Below, piece after piece: positions 44,999-53,156 of a stretch of 64,000 nt of DNA. The notes beneath the pieces were generated by a model that was not told the DNA's origin, searched no databases, and saw nothing but the letters and a program-made list of their open reading frames with translations. The DNA is taken from positions 905,276 to 969,275 of the forward strand of contig NZ_JANKBZ010000001.1 in assembly GCF_024623785.1 (NCBI RefSeq), in the 5' to 3' direction. How positions within the stretch are numbered: the first letter of the stretch is position 1; every line of letters starts with the position of its first letter. Source of the DNA: Archangium lipolyticum (GTDB lineage Bacteria; Myxococcota; Myxococcia; Myxococcales; Myxococcaceae). The translations under genes and the position numbers were made by a program.

Positions 44999-47034
44999 GC
45001 CCTGCTGGAACTGAGAGCCCCGCCCTGCCCCGGATCGCCTTCGAGTGGCCCTCGGGGGCTGACTCGTCGGACATCATCACCCGCGAGTGGCTCGTGACCA
45101 ACGGACGGGGTGGATACGCCTCGGGCACGGTGGCGCGGAGCAACACGCGGCGCTACCACGGGCTGTTCATCCCCGGCGTGGAAAAGCGGGGCCGCACGGT
45201 GCTGCTGGCGCGGCTGAGCGAGCACGCCGTGGCGGGCGGCAGGACGTACCGGCTGGACGCGGAGGAGCACGCGGACGGGACGCAGGTAGCCGAGTGCGCC
45301 ACGCTGCTGCGAGGCTTCCACCTGCACGGACTGGTGCCCCACTGGCTCTACCAGGTGGGCGAGACGCGCCTCCAGCGCAAGCTGGCGCTGGTGCACGGGG
45401 AGAACACGCTCATCATGGTGTGGGAGCACCTGTCGGGGCCGGAGCTGACGCTGCGGCTGCGGCCCTTCCCCGCCTCGCGCATGCATGACGACAAGCTGCA
45501 CCAGGCGCCGCTGGAGCCCATCGTTCAATTGAGGGGCTCTCTCGTGGAGATACGGGCCGATGACCACGCACCGCCCATGCGGATGCGCCTCTACTCGCGA
45601 CATGCCACCCCCTTCGTGGGCCTCACCGAGGAGAGCGCGCCCCAGTTCTACCGGGTGGAGAAGTCCCGCGGGTACGACTCGGTGGAGACGCTGACGAGCC
45701 CGGGCTACTTCGAGTGCACCCTGAAGCCGGGTGAGCACCTGGCCATGGGCATCACCACGGAGGACGCGGTGGTGCTGGAGCGGGATCCCCTGGAGTCGCT
45801 GGAGCTGGAGTACGAGCGCGAGCGGCGGCTGCTGACGCGGGTGCCGGAGGAGGCCCGGACGGGAGTGCCGGCGCGGCTGGTGCTGGCGGCGGATCAGTTC
45901 ATCATCGACCCGATGCGCCCCGCGGACGATGCCTGGGCCCGGGCGGCGGGCCAGGACGCGCGCTCGGTGATCGCCGGCTACCACTGGTTCACGGACTGGG
46001 GCCGGGACACGATGATCTCCCTGGAGGGGCTGACGCTGTGCACGGGCCGGCACCGCACGGCCTCCGCCATCCTGCGCACCTTCCAGCACTACGTGCGGGA
46101 TGGCCTGCTGCCGAACCTCTTCCCCGAGGGTGGAAACGAGGGCCTGTACCACACCGCGGACGCGACGATGTGGTTCTTCCACGCGGTGGACCGGTACCTC
46201 GAGCACACGAAGGACGAGGAGCTGCTGCGGGACTTCTACCCGACGCTGGTGAAGATCATCGAGCACCACCAGAAGGGAACGCGCCACAACATCGGCGTGG
46301 ATCCCTCGGATGGCCTGCTGAAGCAGGGCCAGGAGGGCTACCAGCTCACCTGGATGGACGCGAAGGTGGACGGCTGGGTGGTGACACCGCGGCGCGGGAA
46401 GGTGGTGGAGATCAACGCGCTGTGGTTCAACGCACTGCGGTTGATGGTGGACTGGTCGGAGCGGCTGGGGAAGGACGCGAGGCCGTACGCGGCGGCGGCG
46501 GAGCAGACCTACGTGAGCTTCAACCGGCGCTTCTGGAACCCGGAGCAGGCCTGCCTGTTCGACCTGGTGGACGGCGAGGACGGGAAGAACGATCCAGCCG
46601 TGAGGCCCAACCAGGTGTTCGCCATCTCACTGAGACACCCGGTGTTGAGACGGGACAAGTGGGAGCTGGTGCTGGAGAAGGTGCGCAAGGAGCTGCTGAC
46701 GCCGGTGGGCCTGAGGAGCCTGGCGCCGGGGCACGCGGACTACAAGCCGACGTACGACGGCGATCTGCGAGCGCGCGACGCGGCGTACCACCAGGGGACG
46801 GTATGGGGCTGGCTGATCGGCCACTACGTGGACGCGACGCTGAAGGTGAACGCGGACAAGGGAGCGGCGAGGGCACTGCTCAAGGGACTGGAGGCCCACC
46901 TGGAGCACGCGGGCCTGGGGCAGATCAGCGAGATCTTCGACGCCACGGAGCCCTACCGGCCGCGAGGGTGCATCGCGCAGGCCTGGAGCGTGGCGGAGGC
47001 CCTCCGGGTCTTCCTCAAGACCAGAGTGCACTGA
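44995..47034 (+). CDS. Glycogen debranching enzyme (amylo-alpha-1,6-glucosidase type)
   Basis: A 679-residue protein. N-terminal beta-sandwich domain ([31 protein letters not shown]) and C-terminal (alpha/alpha)6 barrel with [20 protein letters not shown], the family motif containing the presumed catalytic Asp, plus [37 protein letters not shown] and [17 protein letters not shown]. It removes alpha-1,6-linked glucosyl stubs from glycogen. The GTGA overlap with treZ makes a two-gene operon for glycogen to trehalose conversion. Confidence 0.9.
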   Translation: MSPAGTESPALPRIAFEWPSGADSSDIITREWLVTNGRGGYASGTVARSNTRRYHGLFIPGVEKRGRTVLLARLSEHAVAGGRTYRLDAEEHADGTQVAECATLLRGFHLHGLVPHWLYQVGETRLQRKLALVHGENTLIMVWEHLSGPELTLRLRPFPASRMHDDKLHQAPLEPIVQLRGSLVEIRADDHAPPMRMRLYSRHATPFVGLTEESAPQFYRVEKSRGYDSVETLTSPGYFECTLKPGEHLAMGITTEDAVVLERDPLESLELEYERERRLLTRVPEEARTGVPARLVLAADQFIIDPMRPADDAWARAAGQDARSVIAGYHWFTDWGRDTMISLEGLTLCTGRHRTASAILRTFQHYVRDGLLPNLFPEGGNEGLYHTADATMWFFHAVDRYLEHTKDEELLRDFYPTLVKIIEHHQKGTRHNIGVDPSDGLLKQGQEGYQLTWMDAKVDGWVVTPRRGKVVEINALWFNALRLMVDWSERLGKDARPYAAAAEQTYVSFNRRFWNPEQACLFDLVDGEDGKNDPAVRPNQVFAISLRHPVLRRDKWELVLEKVRKELLTPVGLRSLAPGHADYKPTYDGDLRARDAAYHQGTVWGWLIGHYVDATLKVNADKGAARALLKGLEAHLEHAGLGQISEIFDATEPYRPRGCIAQAWSVAEALRVFLKTRVH

Positions 47035-47041
47035 GTCCCAA

Positions 47042-47085
47042 CCCCCCTCCCCTCTCCCTCCGGGAGAGGGACAGGGTGAGGGTAT
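47042..47085. repeat. Intergenic palindromic repeat, copy 5
   Basis: CCCCCTCCCCTCTCCCTCCG followed by GGAGAGGGACAGGGTGAGGGTATC, just after the debranching-enzyme stop. Shares the GGGTATCG extension with copies 2 and 4. Confidence 0.75.
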
Positions 47086-47109
47086 CGCGAGGAAACGGGT
47101 TGCCGGCTC

Positions 47110-47550
47110 TCAGCCCGCGTGCTTCTCGATGAGCTTGCCGACGCGGGGAACGGCGGCCTCGACGTTCTTCTTGGCGGTGCCACGGAGCTTCTCGTAGGTG
47201 CCCTTCACGAGGCCGCTCTGGGCGCGCTTGACCTTGCCGTCGGTGATGGTGAGGAGGGCGTCGGCGACGCGGCCGGAGTTGGAGGCGAAGTAGCCGGAGA
47301 TCGGCTTGCCGGCGGTCCTGGCCTCCTGGAAGAGAGGCTCGAGCGCGGCCGCGAAATCGGGGAGCAGGTCGATGACGGCGTGGCGGATGAAGCCGGGCTT
47401 GATGCCCTTCACGGCGCCATAGCCCGCCTTGATGGCGAGACCCGAGATGCCGCTCTTGTCGGCGACCTCGGCGTCGATGAGGGCGCAGCAGTCGTCGACG
47501 ACCGCCGTCTTCTTGGTCTCGTTGGTCAGTGTCTCGGTGAGTGACGCCAT
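47110..47550 (-). CDS. DUF6918-like conserved protein
   Basis: A 146-residue soluble protein: SLTETLTNETKKTAVVDDCC, IDAEVADKSGISGLAIKAGY, GIKPGFIRHAVIDLLPDFAA, and a Lys-rich C-terminal half that repeats GTYEKLRGTAKKNVEAAVPR. It matches a widely conserved actinobacterial and myxobacterial family without known function. Several start codons are possible (47568, 47559, 47550); the last gives the conserved N-terminus. It has no operon partner. Confidence 0.7.
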   Translation of the reverse strand: MASLTETLTNETKKTAVVDDCCALIDAEVADKSGISGLAIKAGYGAVKGIKPGFIRHAVIDLLPDFAAALEPLFQEARTAGKPISGYFASNSGRVADALLTITDGKVKRAQSGLVKGTYEKLRGTAKKNVEAAVPRVGKLIEKHAG

Positions 47551-47689
47551 CGAATCCATGCCTTTCATTCGCCGGGAGAAAGGGCCCCGGCATTGGAAGT
47601 CCCATCCGGCCCGGACGGGCGCATAGCACACCCCAGGCGCGGTCGCGCCGTCGATGCGGAAGCTGCGCACGGGAAGTGAACAGGGAAAG

Positions 47690-48214
47690 TCAGGGCGGAC
47701 CGTTGTAGGTGGGGTCGTCGCCGGGCACGTAGTTCTGGCCCCGGACGTCGTAGGTGCACTCGAGCCGCGAGCCGTCCTCGAAGCGCGCGTCGAACCGGCC
47801 CTGGAGGTTGTTGGCGTCCACGAGCTCGACGGAGAAGGTCCCGCCCGTCAGGCGCGGGGCGTCGGACGGCACCGCCACCTTCCAGAGGGACACCGCGCCT
47901 TCCTGGGGCAGCCGTTGCGCCCACTCCTCCTCGGTCATGACGAGAGGTAGCTCCGTCAGGTCCTGGTCCGCCGGAAGCTTGAGCTGCACCGCCAGATCCA
48001 GCGCGCCATCTCCGTATCGGAGGTGGAGGAGCGCCCCCCGGACGAGCGCCCCCTCCTGCCGGGGCCGGAATGTCGTCGGGCGGATGTCGAGCAGACTATC
48101 CCCATCGATGCGGCCCCGGATGGGCGTGGAGCCCACGAAGCCCTCACACTCTCCGCTCGGCCCGCAGCCGGCGAGCAACGTGGCACCGAACAAGATACAG
48201 ATGAAGCGAACCAT
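47690..48214 (-). CDS. Lipoprotein of unknown function
   Basis: A 174-residue lipoprotein with lipobox LLAGC (Cys17) and a good ribosome site (GAGGAGG, 6 bases before ATG). The mature part is a single beta-rich domain (FVGSTPIRGRIDGDSLLDIR, LLHLRYGDGALDLAVQLKLP, FDARFEDGSRLECTYDVRGQ), with Cys residues in GECEGF and RLECTY that could pair. Resembles small myxobacterial lipoproteins; function unknown. Confidence 0.7.
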   Translation of the reverse strand: MVRFICILFGATLLAGCGPSGECEGFVGSTPIRGRIDGDSLLDIRPTTFRPRQEGALVRGALLHLRYGDGALDLAVQLKLPADQDLTELPLVMTEEEWAQRLPQEGAVSLWKVAVPSDAPRLTGGTFSVELVDANNLQGRFDARFEDGSRLECTYDVRGQNYVPGDDPTYNGPP

Positions 48215-48320
48215 CCGGATCCTCCTCTCGCGAGCCTCTCAAGGAGGAGTGCATGGCACAAGCAGGCAATTCCTCTCCTGTTGCCCCGAACGCAGCCGGC
48301 CCGGACTAAAGTGGGGCCTC

Positions 48321-49178
48321 ATGAAGAACGTGTTGATCACGGGAGTGTCCACGGGGATGGGCCGCGCGGCGGCCGAGCAGCTGGTGGCTCGGGGCTATCG
48401 GGTCTTCGGCAGCGTCCGGCGTACCGCGGACGCCCAGGCCTTGAGCGAGCGGCTTGGGGGCAACTTCATCCCCCTGGTGTTCGACGTCGCCGACGAGGCC
48501 GCCGTGAAGGAGGGGCTCGCCCAGGTGACGGAGACACTGGCGGGCGCGGGGCTCGATGCGCTGGTCAACAACGCTGGCATGGCCGTGTCGGGGCCGCTCA
48601 TGTACCTGCCGGCGGAGGAGCTCCGGCGGCAGTTCGACGTGAACGTGTTCGGGCTGATGAACGTGACCCGGGCGGCGCTGCCCCTGCTCGGCGCGCGCGA
48701 GGGGCACGCCCATCCTCCGGGGCGCATCCTGAACGTCAGCTCGATCGGCGGGCGCCTGGCGTTCCCGTTCATCGGAGCCTACGCCGCCAGCAAGCACGCC
48801 CTCGAGGCGCTGTCGGACACGCTGCGGCGGGAGCTGCGCATCTGGGGCATCGACGTCATCGTCCTCCAGCCGGGCGCGGTGAAGACGGAGATCTGGGACA
48901 AGGCCGAGTCGGAGGACCTCGGCCCCTATGCCCGGACCCCGTATGGACCCATCCTCGAGAAGTTCCGCGAGCTCTTCGTCGCCCAGGGCCGCAAGGGACT
49001 CGCGCCGGAGGTGCTGGCCCGGCTCATCCAGCATGCCATCGAGACGCCCCGGCCCAGGGCCCGCTACACGGCGGTCCCCGCCTACGTCACCGGCTGGGTG
49101 CTGCCGCGCCTGATGCCGGACCGGTGGATGGACGTGCTCGTCGGCAAGCAGCTCGGCCTGGAGCGGCGGCGCCCCTGA
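48321..49178 (+). CDS. Short-chain dehydrogenase/reductase
   Basis: A 285-residue classical SDR: VLITGVSTGMGRAAAEQLVA, LVNNAGMAVSGPLMYLPAEE, NVSSIGGRLAFPFIGAYAAS followed by K (YxxxK, active site) and VIVLQPGAVKTEIWDKA. The C-terminal 50 residues resemble the retinol-dehydrogenase-like SDR group that acts on lipophilic alcohols or ketones. It converges on the KAS III gene with 7 bases between the stops and could provide a tailoring step for that pair, but the strand differs. Confidence 0.85.
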   Translation: MKNVLITGVSTGMGRAAAEQLVARGYRVFGSVRRTADAQALSERLGGNFIPLVFDVADEAAVKEGLAQVTETLAGAGLDALVNNAGMAVSGPLMYLPAEELRRQFDVNVFGLMNVTRAALPLLGAREGHAHPPGRILNVSSIGGRLAFPFIGAYAASKHALEALSDTLRRELRIWGIDVIVLQPGAVKTEIWDKAESEDLGPYARTPYGPILEKFRELFVAQGRKGLAPEVLARLIQHAIETPRPRARYTAVPAYVTGWVLPRLMPDRWMDVLVGKQLGLERRRP

Positions 49179-49185
49179 GCCCCGC

Positions 49186-50169
49186 TCAGAAGCGGATCAC
49201 GTGGGCCATGGCCGCGAAGCCCGCGCCCATGCCCAGCATCAGCATGCGGTCTCCCCGCTGGAGCTTCCCCTCCTCCGTCAGCTCCGCCAGGCAGATGGGA
49301 ATCGACGCCGACGAGGTGTTCCCGTACCGGTCGGCGTGAACGGGGTGCTGCTCGGGGGCGAAGCCCAGCTCCTTGCGGAGCACCTCCAGCATGTCCACCT
49401 GCGGCTGGTGGGAGACCAACCAGCGCACGTCCTGGACGCCCACACCGGCCTCGGCGAGCGCGCGGTGACACACCTCGATCGGGAGCCGCAGGAACGCACT
49501 CACGATGCCCCGCTCGTTGGCGTAGAGGATCTTCCCCGGGGGAATGTGGGGGAACTCCGGCATCGGCTCGTAGTTGGAGCGGAACACGCTGCGGCACTGC
49601 TCGGGCATCGTGGCGCGCCCCGTGCCCTCCACGCCCGGCGCCTCGCCGCGCTCCAGCAGCACCGCGCCCGCGCCGTCTCCGAGGATGGCGGCGAACTTGT
49701 GATGCTGGCCGTCCGCTCCAAGGTACACGTGCCGGGACTGGACCTCGCTCGACACGATGAGCACCCGTCTGGCGGCACCGCCGCGCAGGTACTGGTTGGC
49801 CAGGTCGAGGGCCAGGACGAACCCCGTGCAGGCAATGGCGATGTCGAAGGCCACTCCAGGCCTCAGCCCGGTCAGGTGGGCGAGGTTGAAGGCCCCCCCG
49901 CTCACCTCGCAGGTGGACGACGTCATGATGAGCACGTCGATCGATTCCGGAGCCACGGACGTCTTCTCGAGGAGCTGGCGGATCGCCGCGGCCCCCAGGG
50001 TCAGCGTCGTCTCCCCGGGACTGGCGAAGCGCCGCTCGCGGATGCCGGTGGTGCTGCGCTCGAACCACTCCAGCGGGAAGGGAAAGCCGTGGGACTCCAC
50101 GAGGTCGCGGTTGGTGACGACCTTCTCGGGCAGATACCGGGTAGCGGCGATGATGCGCGTGTGATGCAT
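49186..50169 (-). CDS. KAS III-like 3-oxoacyl-ACP synthase
   Basis: A 327-residue condensing enzyme of the FabH/KAS III group: TTGIRERRFASPGETTLTLG, DIAIACTGFVLAL with nucleophile Cys114, WLVSHQPQVDMLEVL (His in place of the usual NxH context) and YGNTSSASIPICLAEL (Asn). Such stand-alone KAS III homologues often make specialised metabolites, joining acyl thioesters, for example in quinolone-, homoserine-lactone-like or alkyl-ketone pathways. It follows the P450 gene by 20 bases on the same strand and is likely co-transcribed. ATG at 50169 with GGAG 6 bases upstream. Confidence 0.85.
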   Translation of the reverse strand: MHHTRIIAATRYLPEKVVTNRDLVESHGFPFPLEWFERSTTGIRERRFASPGETTLTLGAAAIRQLLEKTSVAPESIDVLIMTSSTCEVSGGAFNLAHLTGLRPGVAFDIAIACTGFVLALDLANQYLRGGAARRVLIVSSEVQSRHVYLGADGQHHKFAAILGDGAGAVLLERGEAPGVEGTGRATMPEQCRSVFRSNYEPMPEFPHIPPGKILYANERGIVSAFLRLPIEVCHRALAEAGVGVQDVRWLVSHQPQVDMLEVLRKELGFAPEQHPVHADRYGNTSSASIPICLAELTEEGKLQRGDRMLMLGMGAGFAAMAHVIRF

Positions 50170-50189
50170 GTCGGACTCCATTCCCCGCC

Positions 50190-51428
50190 TCAGCGGAAGC
50201 GCACCTGAAGCGACTGCAGGGAGCGCACGGACAGGTTCTGCTGCCATTGGGGAGGACCCTCGCTCTCCAGGCGCAGCCCGGACACCCGGCGGCACAGCTC
50301 GCCGAAGACGATCGACGCCTCCAGGTGGGCCAGCGTCGAACCCGGGCACGTGTGGATCCAATGACCGAACGCGATGTGTTGGGTGCTGTCGCGGGTGATG
50401 TCGAAGCGATCCGGGTCGGAGAAGATCGCCGGATCCCGGTTGGCCGCCGAGGACATGAAGAAGATCAGATCGTTCCTGCGGATGGTGCGGCCGCGCAGGA
50501 CCAGGTCGCCGAGCGCCATCCGTGACAGGCGCTGCACCGGGGTTTCGTAGCGGAGGATCTCGTCGACGGCACCGCGCATCAGCGACGGCCTGCTCCGTAG
50601 CAGGGCGAACTGCTCCGGGTGCTTCGCGAGCAGCAGGATGCCATTGCCCAGGAGGTTGCAGGTGGTCTCGAAGCCGGCGAAGACCATCAGGATGCAGGTG
50701 GCGATGATCTCGTCGTCCTCGAGGGCTTCCCCCGCCTCCCGGGCGGCGAGCAGGCCGCTGATCAGATCCGGGCGAGGCTCCCGCTCCCGCTCGCGGATGA
50801 GGTCGCGCAGGTGGTCGGCGGTCTCGAGGACGGTGCGCATGGCCACGTCGGCGGTGGGGAGATAGGTGGCGGGCGGAGTGCCGAAGAAGTTGACGATGTC
50901 GAGAGCGCAGCGCTTGAGCAACCCGATGCTCTCGCGCGGCACGCCGATGATCTCCGCGATGACGTAGAGCGGCAGCGGCAGGGCCAGATCGGCCATGGCC
51001 TCCATCCCGCCCCGGGCGATGGCCTCGTCCACCAGCTCGCTCGCGATGCGCTCGATCATCGGCCGGAATCCCATGATGATGGGGCGGGTCATCGCCTTGG
51101 TGATGAGCGTGCGGAACCGGTTGTGGTCCGGCCTGTCCAGCATGAGCGCCCACATCGACAGCAGCCGGGTCAGTGGCCGGAACTTGGGCCGGTGGTGCTC
51201 CGGGAACTGCAGCAGGCGCGGGCTGATGCGATCGGCGGAGATGGAGGAATGGGCCAGGCCCGTGAGCACATCGTCATGGCGGGTGACCACCCAGGCCTGG
51301 AGCTGCTCGCTGAAGTGGACTGGCTCCTCGGCACGCAGCCGGTGCAGCACCGGATACGGATCCTGCCGGAAAGAGGGAGACAGGAGGTCGTACTCGTCAT
51401 CGGGCGACCAGCGCTTCAGCGGCAGCAT
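50190..51428 (-). CDS. Cytochrome P450 with altered heme-binding signature
   Basis: A 412-residue soluble bacterial P450. I-helix MVFAGFETTCNLLGNG, K-helix ExxR in VDEILRYETPVQR, and heme motif FGHWIHTCPGSTLAHLE with the thiolate Cys361. The usual signature is FGxGxHxCxG; here the second Gly is Trp357. That residue packs against the heme edge, so redox behaviour or substrate may differ, or the enzyme may be impaired. ATG at 51428 with AAGGAG 6 bases upstream. Upstream gene of a two-gene operon with the KAS III homologue, suggesting oxidation of its product. Confidence 0.88.
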   Translation of the reverse strand: MLPLKRWSPDDEYDLLSPSFRQDPYPVLHRLRAEEPVHFSEQLQAWVVTRHDDVLTGLAHSSISADRISPRLLQFPEHHRPKFRPLTRLLSMWALMLDRPDHNRFRTLITKAMTRPIIMGFRPMIERIASELVDEAIARGGMEAMADLALPLPLYVIAEIIGVPRESIGLLKRCALDIVNFFGTPPATYLPTADVAMRTVLETADHLRDLIREREREPRPDLISGLLAAREAGEALEDDEIIATCILMVFAGFETTCNLLGNGILLLAKHPEQFALLRSRPSLMRGAVDEILRYETPVQRLSRMALGDLVLRGRTIRRNDLIFFMSSAANRDPAIFSDPDRFDITRDSTQHIAFGHWIHTCPGSTLAHLEASIVFGELCRRVSGLRLESEGPPQWQQNLSVRSLQSLQVRFR

Positions 51429-51773
51429 GGGAGCTCCTTCCGGCTCGCGTCCCACTCCATTCGGGTGAGGGAAGAATCATTTTACCTGCGAGTAATTATT
51501 TGTCTGAAGGTCAGGGATTTCCCGACCTCTTATCCCCCTGTTCTGTTTGCTGGCTGACGTGACGAGACGAGCAAGGAGGCTGGAAAATTCCAATCATACA
51601 ACATCTCCCTCGAGCATGCATCCGCCACATCCCGTCCCCGAGTCCCGTTGCAGCACTTGGTGCATTCGGTCTGCACTCCAGTCCAGGTGAGTGAGGAGAC
51701 CCCTCCACAAAAACCCGAAAAATCAGGCGCTTGACTCTCTCCGTGCATCCGAACTCCAAAGGGAGAAGAGCCG
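51429..51773. other. Divergent promoter region between P450 and GH16-like genes
   Basis: 345 bases, visibly richer in A and T than the coding DNA (for example GAGTAATTATTTGTCTGAAG near 51490). TTGACT at 51731 could be a -35 box for the secreted enzyme, without a clear -10. No gene seen. Confidence 0.35.
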
Positions 51774-53156
51774 ATGCACCTTCTGAGAAATCAACAGACA
51801 CGCCAGGGCACTCGCGGAATGATGTTCGCCGCCGTGCTGTCGGTGGTGGTGCCCTCGGGCGCGAGCCTGGCTGGGACAACGGATTTCACGGTTCAATACC
51901 AGAACTACAATGCCGCCAGCCCGAGCGACAACATCATCGAGGCCGGAATCAAGATTCGAAACAACACCGCGGCTTCCATTCCGTTGAGCAATGTCGTCGT
52001 CCGGTATTGGTTCACGAAGAACGGCGCCACGACGGTGTCACCCGTGTGCTGGTGGTGGAACCCGGCCTGCTCCGCGCTGGTGGTGAGGACCGGGAGCGTG
52101 TCCGCCACGGGGGCCGATCAGTACGTGGAGATTGGCTTCACGAGCAGCGCCGGGAGCCTGGCTCCGGGGGCGTCGACCCAACCGATCGATCTCGGAATCA
52201 CGTTCGGTGGCACCAACGTCAACGAGACCGATGACTACTCCTACGCCAACCAGCTCTCCTTCGCCGACTGGAGCCGGATCACCGTGCACGACGCGGGCTC
52301 CACGCCCCTGGGTGGCCTGCGGGGGGGAACCCTCCCTGGCGGTGGCGGCGGCGGCGACCCGGTGTCGGCCGAGTTCTTCGATGACTTCAGCTACACGGGG
52401 AACAGCGATCCCAACTTCACGAACTGGTGGTCGATCCGGACCTACGCGGGGAAGCCGGGGGTCGACGGCGCGCAATGGCTGGCATCCAACGTCTCGATGG
52501 TCGCCGACCCCTCGTCCTCCAGCAACAAGCTGATGCGGCTCCGGGCGAGCACGAGCGGCACCGGAGCGAGCACCTCGCATGTCGAGGTCCTCTCCCGTTC
52601 CAAGAAGTTCCAGTTCGGCACCTACGCCACCCGGATGAAGTTCAATGACATCCCGCTGTCCGGCTCACGCTTCTTCGCCGACAAGCCCATCGAGACCTTC
52701 TTCACCATCACCAACTACGTCGAGAACGATCCGAACTACTCGGAGCAGGACTTCGAGTACATGCCCAACGGCGGCTGGGGACAGGGCAACACCAGCACGA
52801 TGTGGCTGACCTCGTGGGAGACCACGGTCGTGAGGACCTCGTACCCGCGCGCGGCGAGCCATGACGGCTGGCACACGCTCGTCCTCCATGTCTCCAACGC
52901 GGGCATCAGCTACTACATCGACGGCGTGCTGTGGGCGTCGCACGCGGCCATGTACGCCCCGGAGGCGGGCCAGTACCTCGCCTACCAGCTCTGGTTCGAC
53001 GAGCTCGACACCACCCAGGGCAGCACACGGACGTATTACGAGGAGACGGACTGGGTCTACTTCGCCAAGGACGCGCTCCTGTCTCCCAACGAGGTCGCCG
53101 CGAAGGTGTCCGGCTTCCGCACCTCCGCGGTGACCCGTAAGGACACGGTGCCCTAG
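51774..53156 (+). CDS. Secreted CBM3 plus GH16-like polysaccharide-active enzyme
   Basis: A 460-residue exported protein. After the signal peptide (AAVLSVVVPSGASLAG), residues 35-160 form a CBM3-like cellulose/chitin-binding sandwich (FTVQYQNYNAASPSDNIIEA, NNTAASIPLSNVVVRYWFT, VEIGFTSSAGSLAPGAST). A Gly-rich linker (LPGGGGGGD) leads to a concanavalin-like domain (205-440) whose SEQDFEYMPNG has the ExDxE core of GH16 nucleophile and acid. Several in-frame starts exist; GGGAGAAGAG precedes the one used. Likely degrades or remodels beta-glucan-type prey or matrix polymers. A polysaccharide lyase of similar fold is the alternative. Confidence 0.75.
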   Translation: MHLLRNQQTRQGTRGMMFAAVLSVVVPSGASLAGTTDFTVQYQNYNAASPSDNIIEAGIKIRNNTAASIPLSNVVVRYWFTKNGATTVSPVCWWWNPACSALVVRTGSVSATGADQYVEIGFTSSAGSLAPGASTQPIDLGITFGGTNVNETDDYSYANQLSFADWSRITVHDAGSTPLGGLRGGTLPGGGGGGDPVSAEFFDDFSYTGNSDPNFTNWWSIRTYAGKPGVDGAQWLASNVSMVADPSSSSNKLMRLRASTSGTGASTSHVEVLSRSKKFQFGTYATRMKFNDIPLSGSRFFADKPIETFFTITNYVENDPNYSEQDFEYMPNGGWGQGNTSTMWLTSWETTVVRTSYPRAASHDGWHTLVLHVSNAGISYYIDGVLWASHAAMYAPEAGQYLAYQLWFDELDTTQGSTRTYYEETDWVYFAKDALLSPNEVAAKVSGFRTSAVTRKDTVP

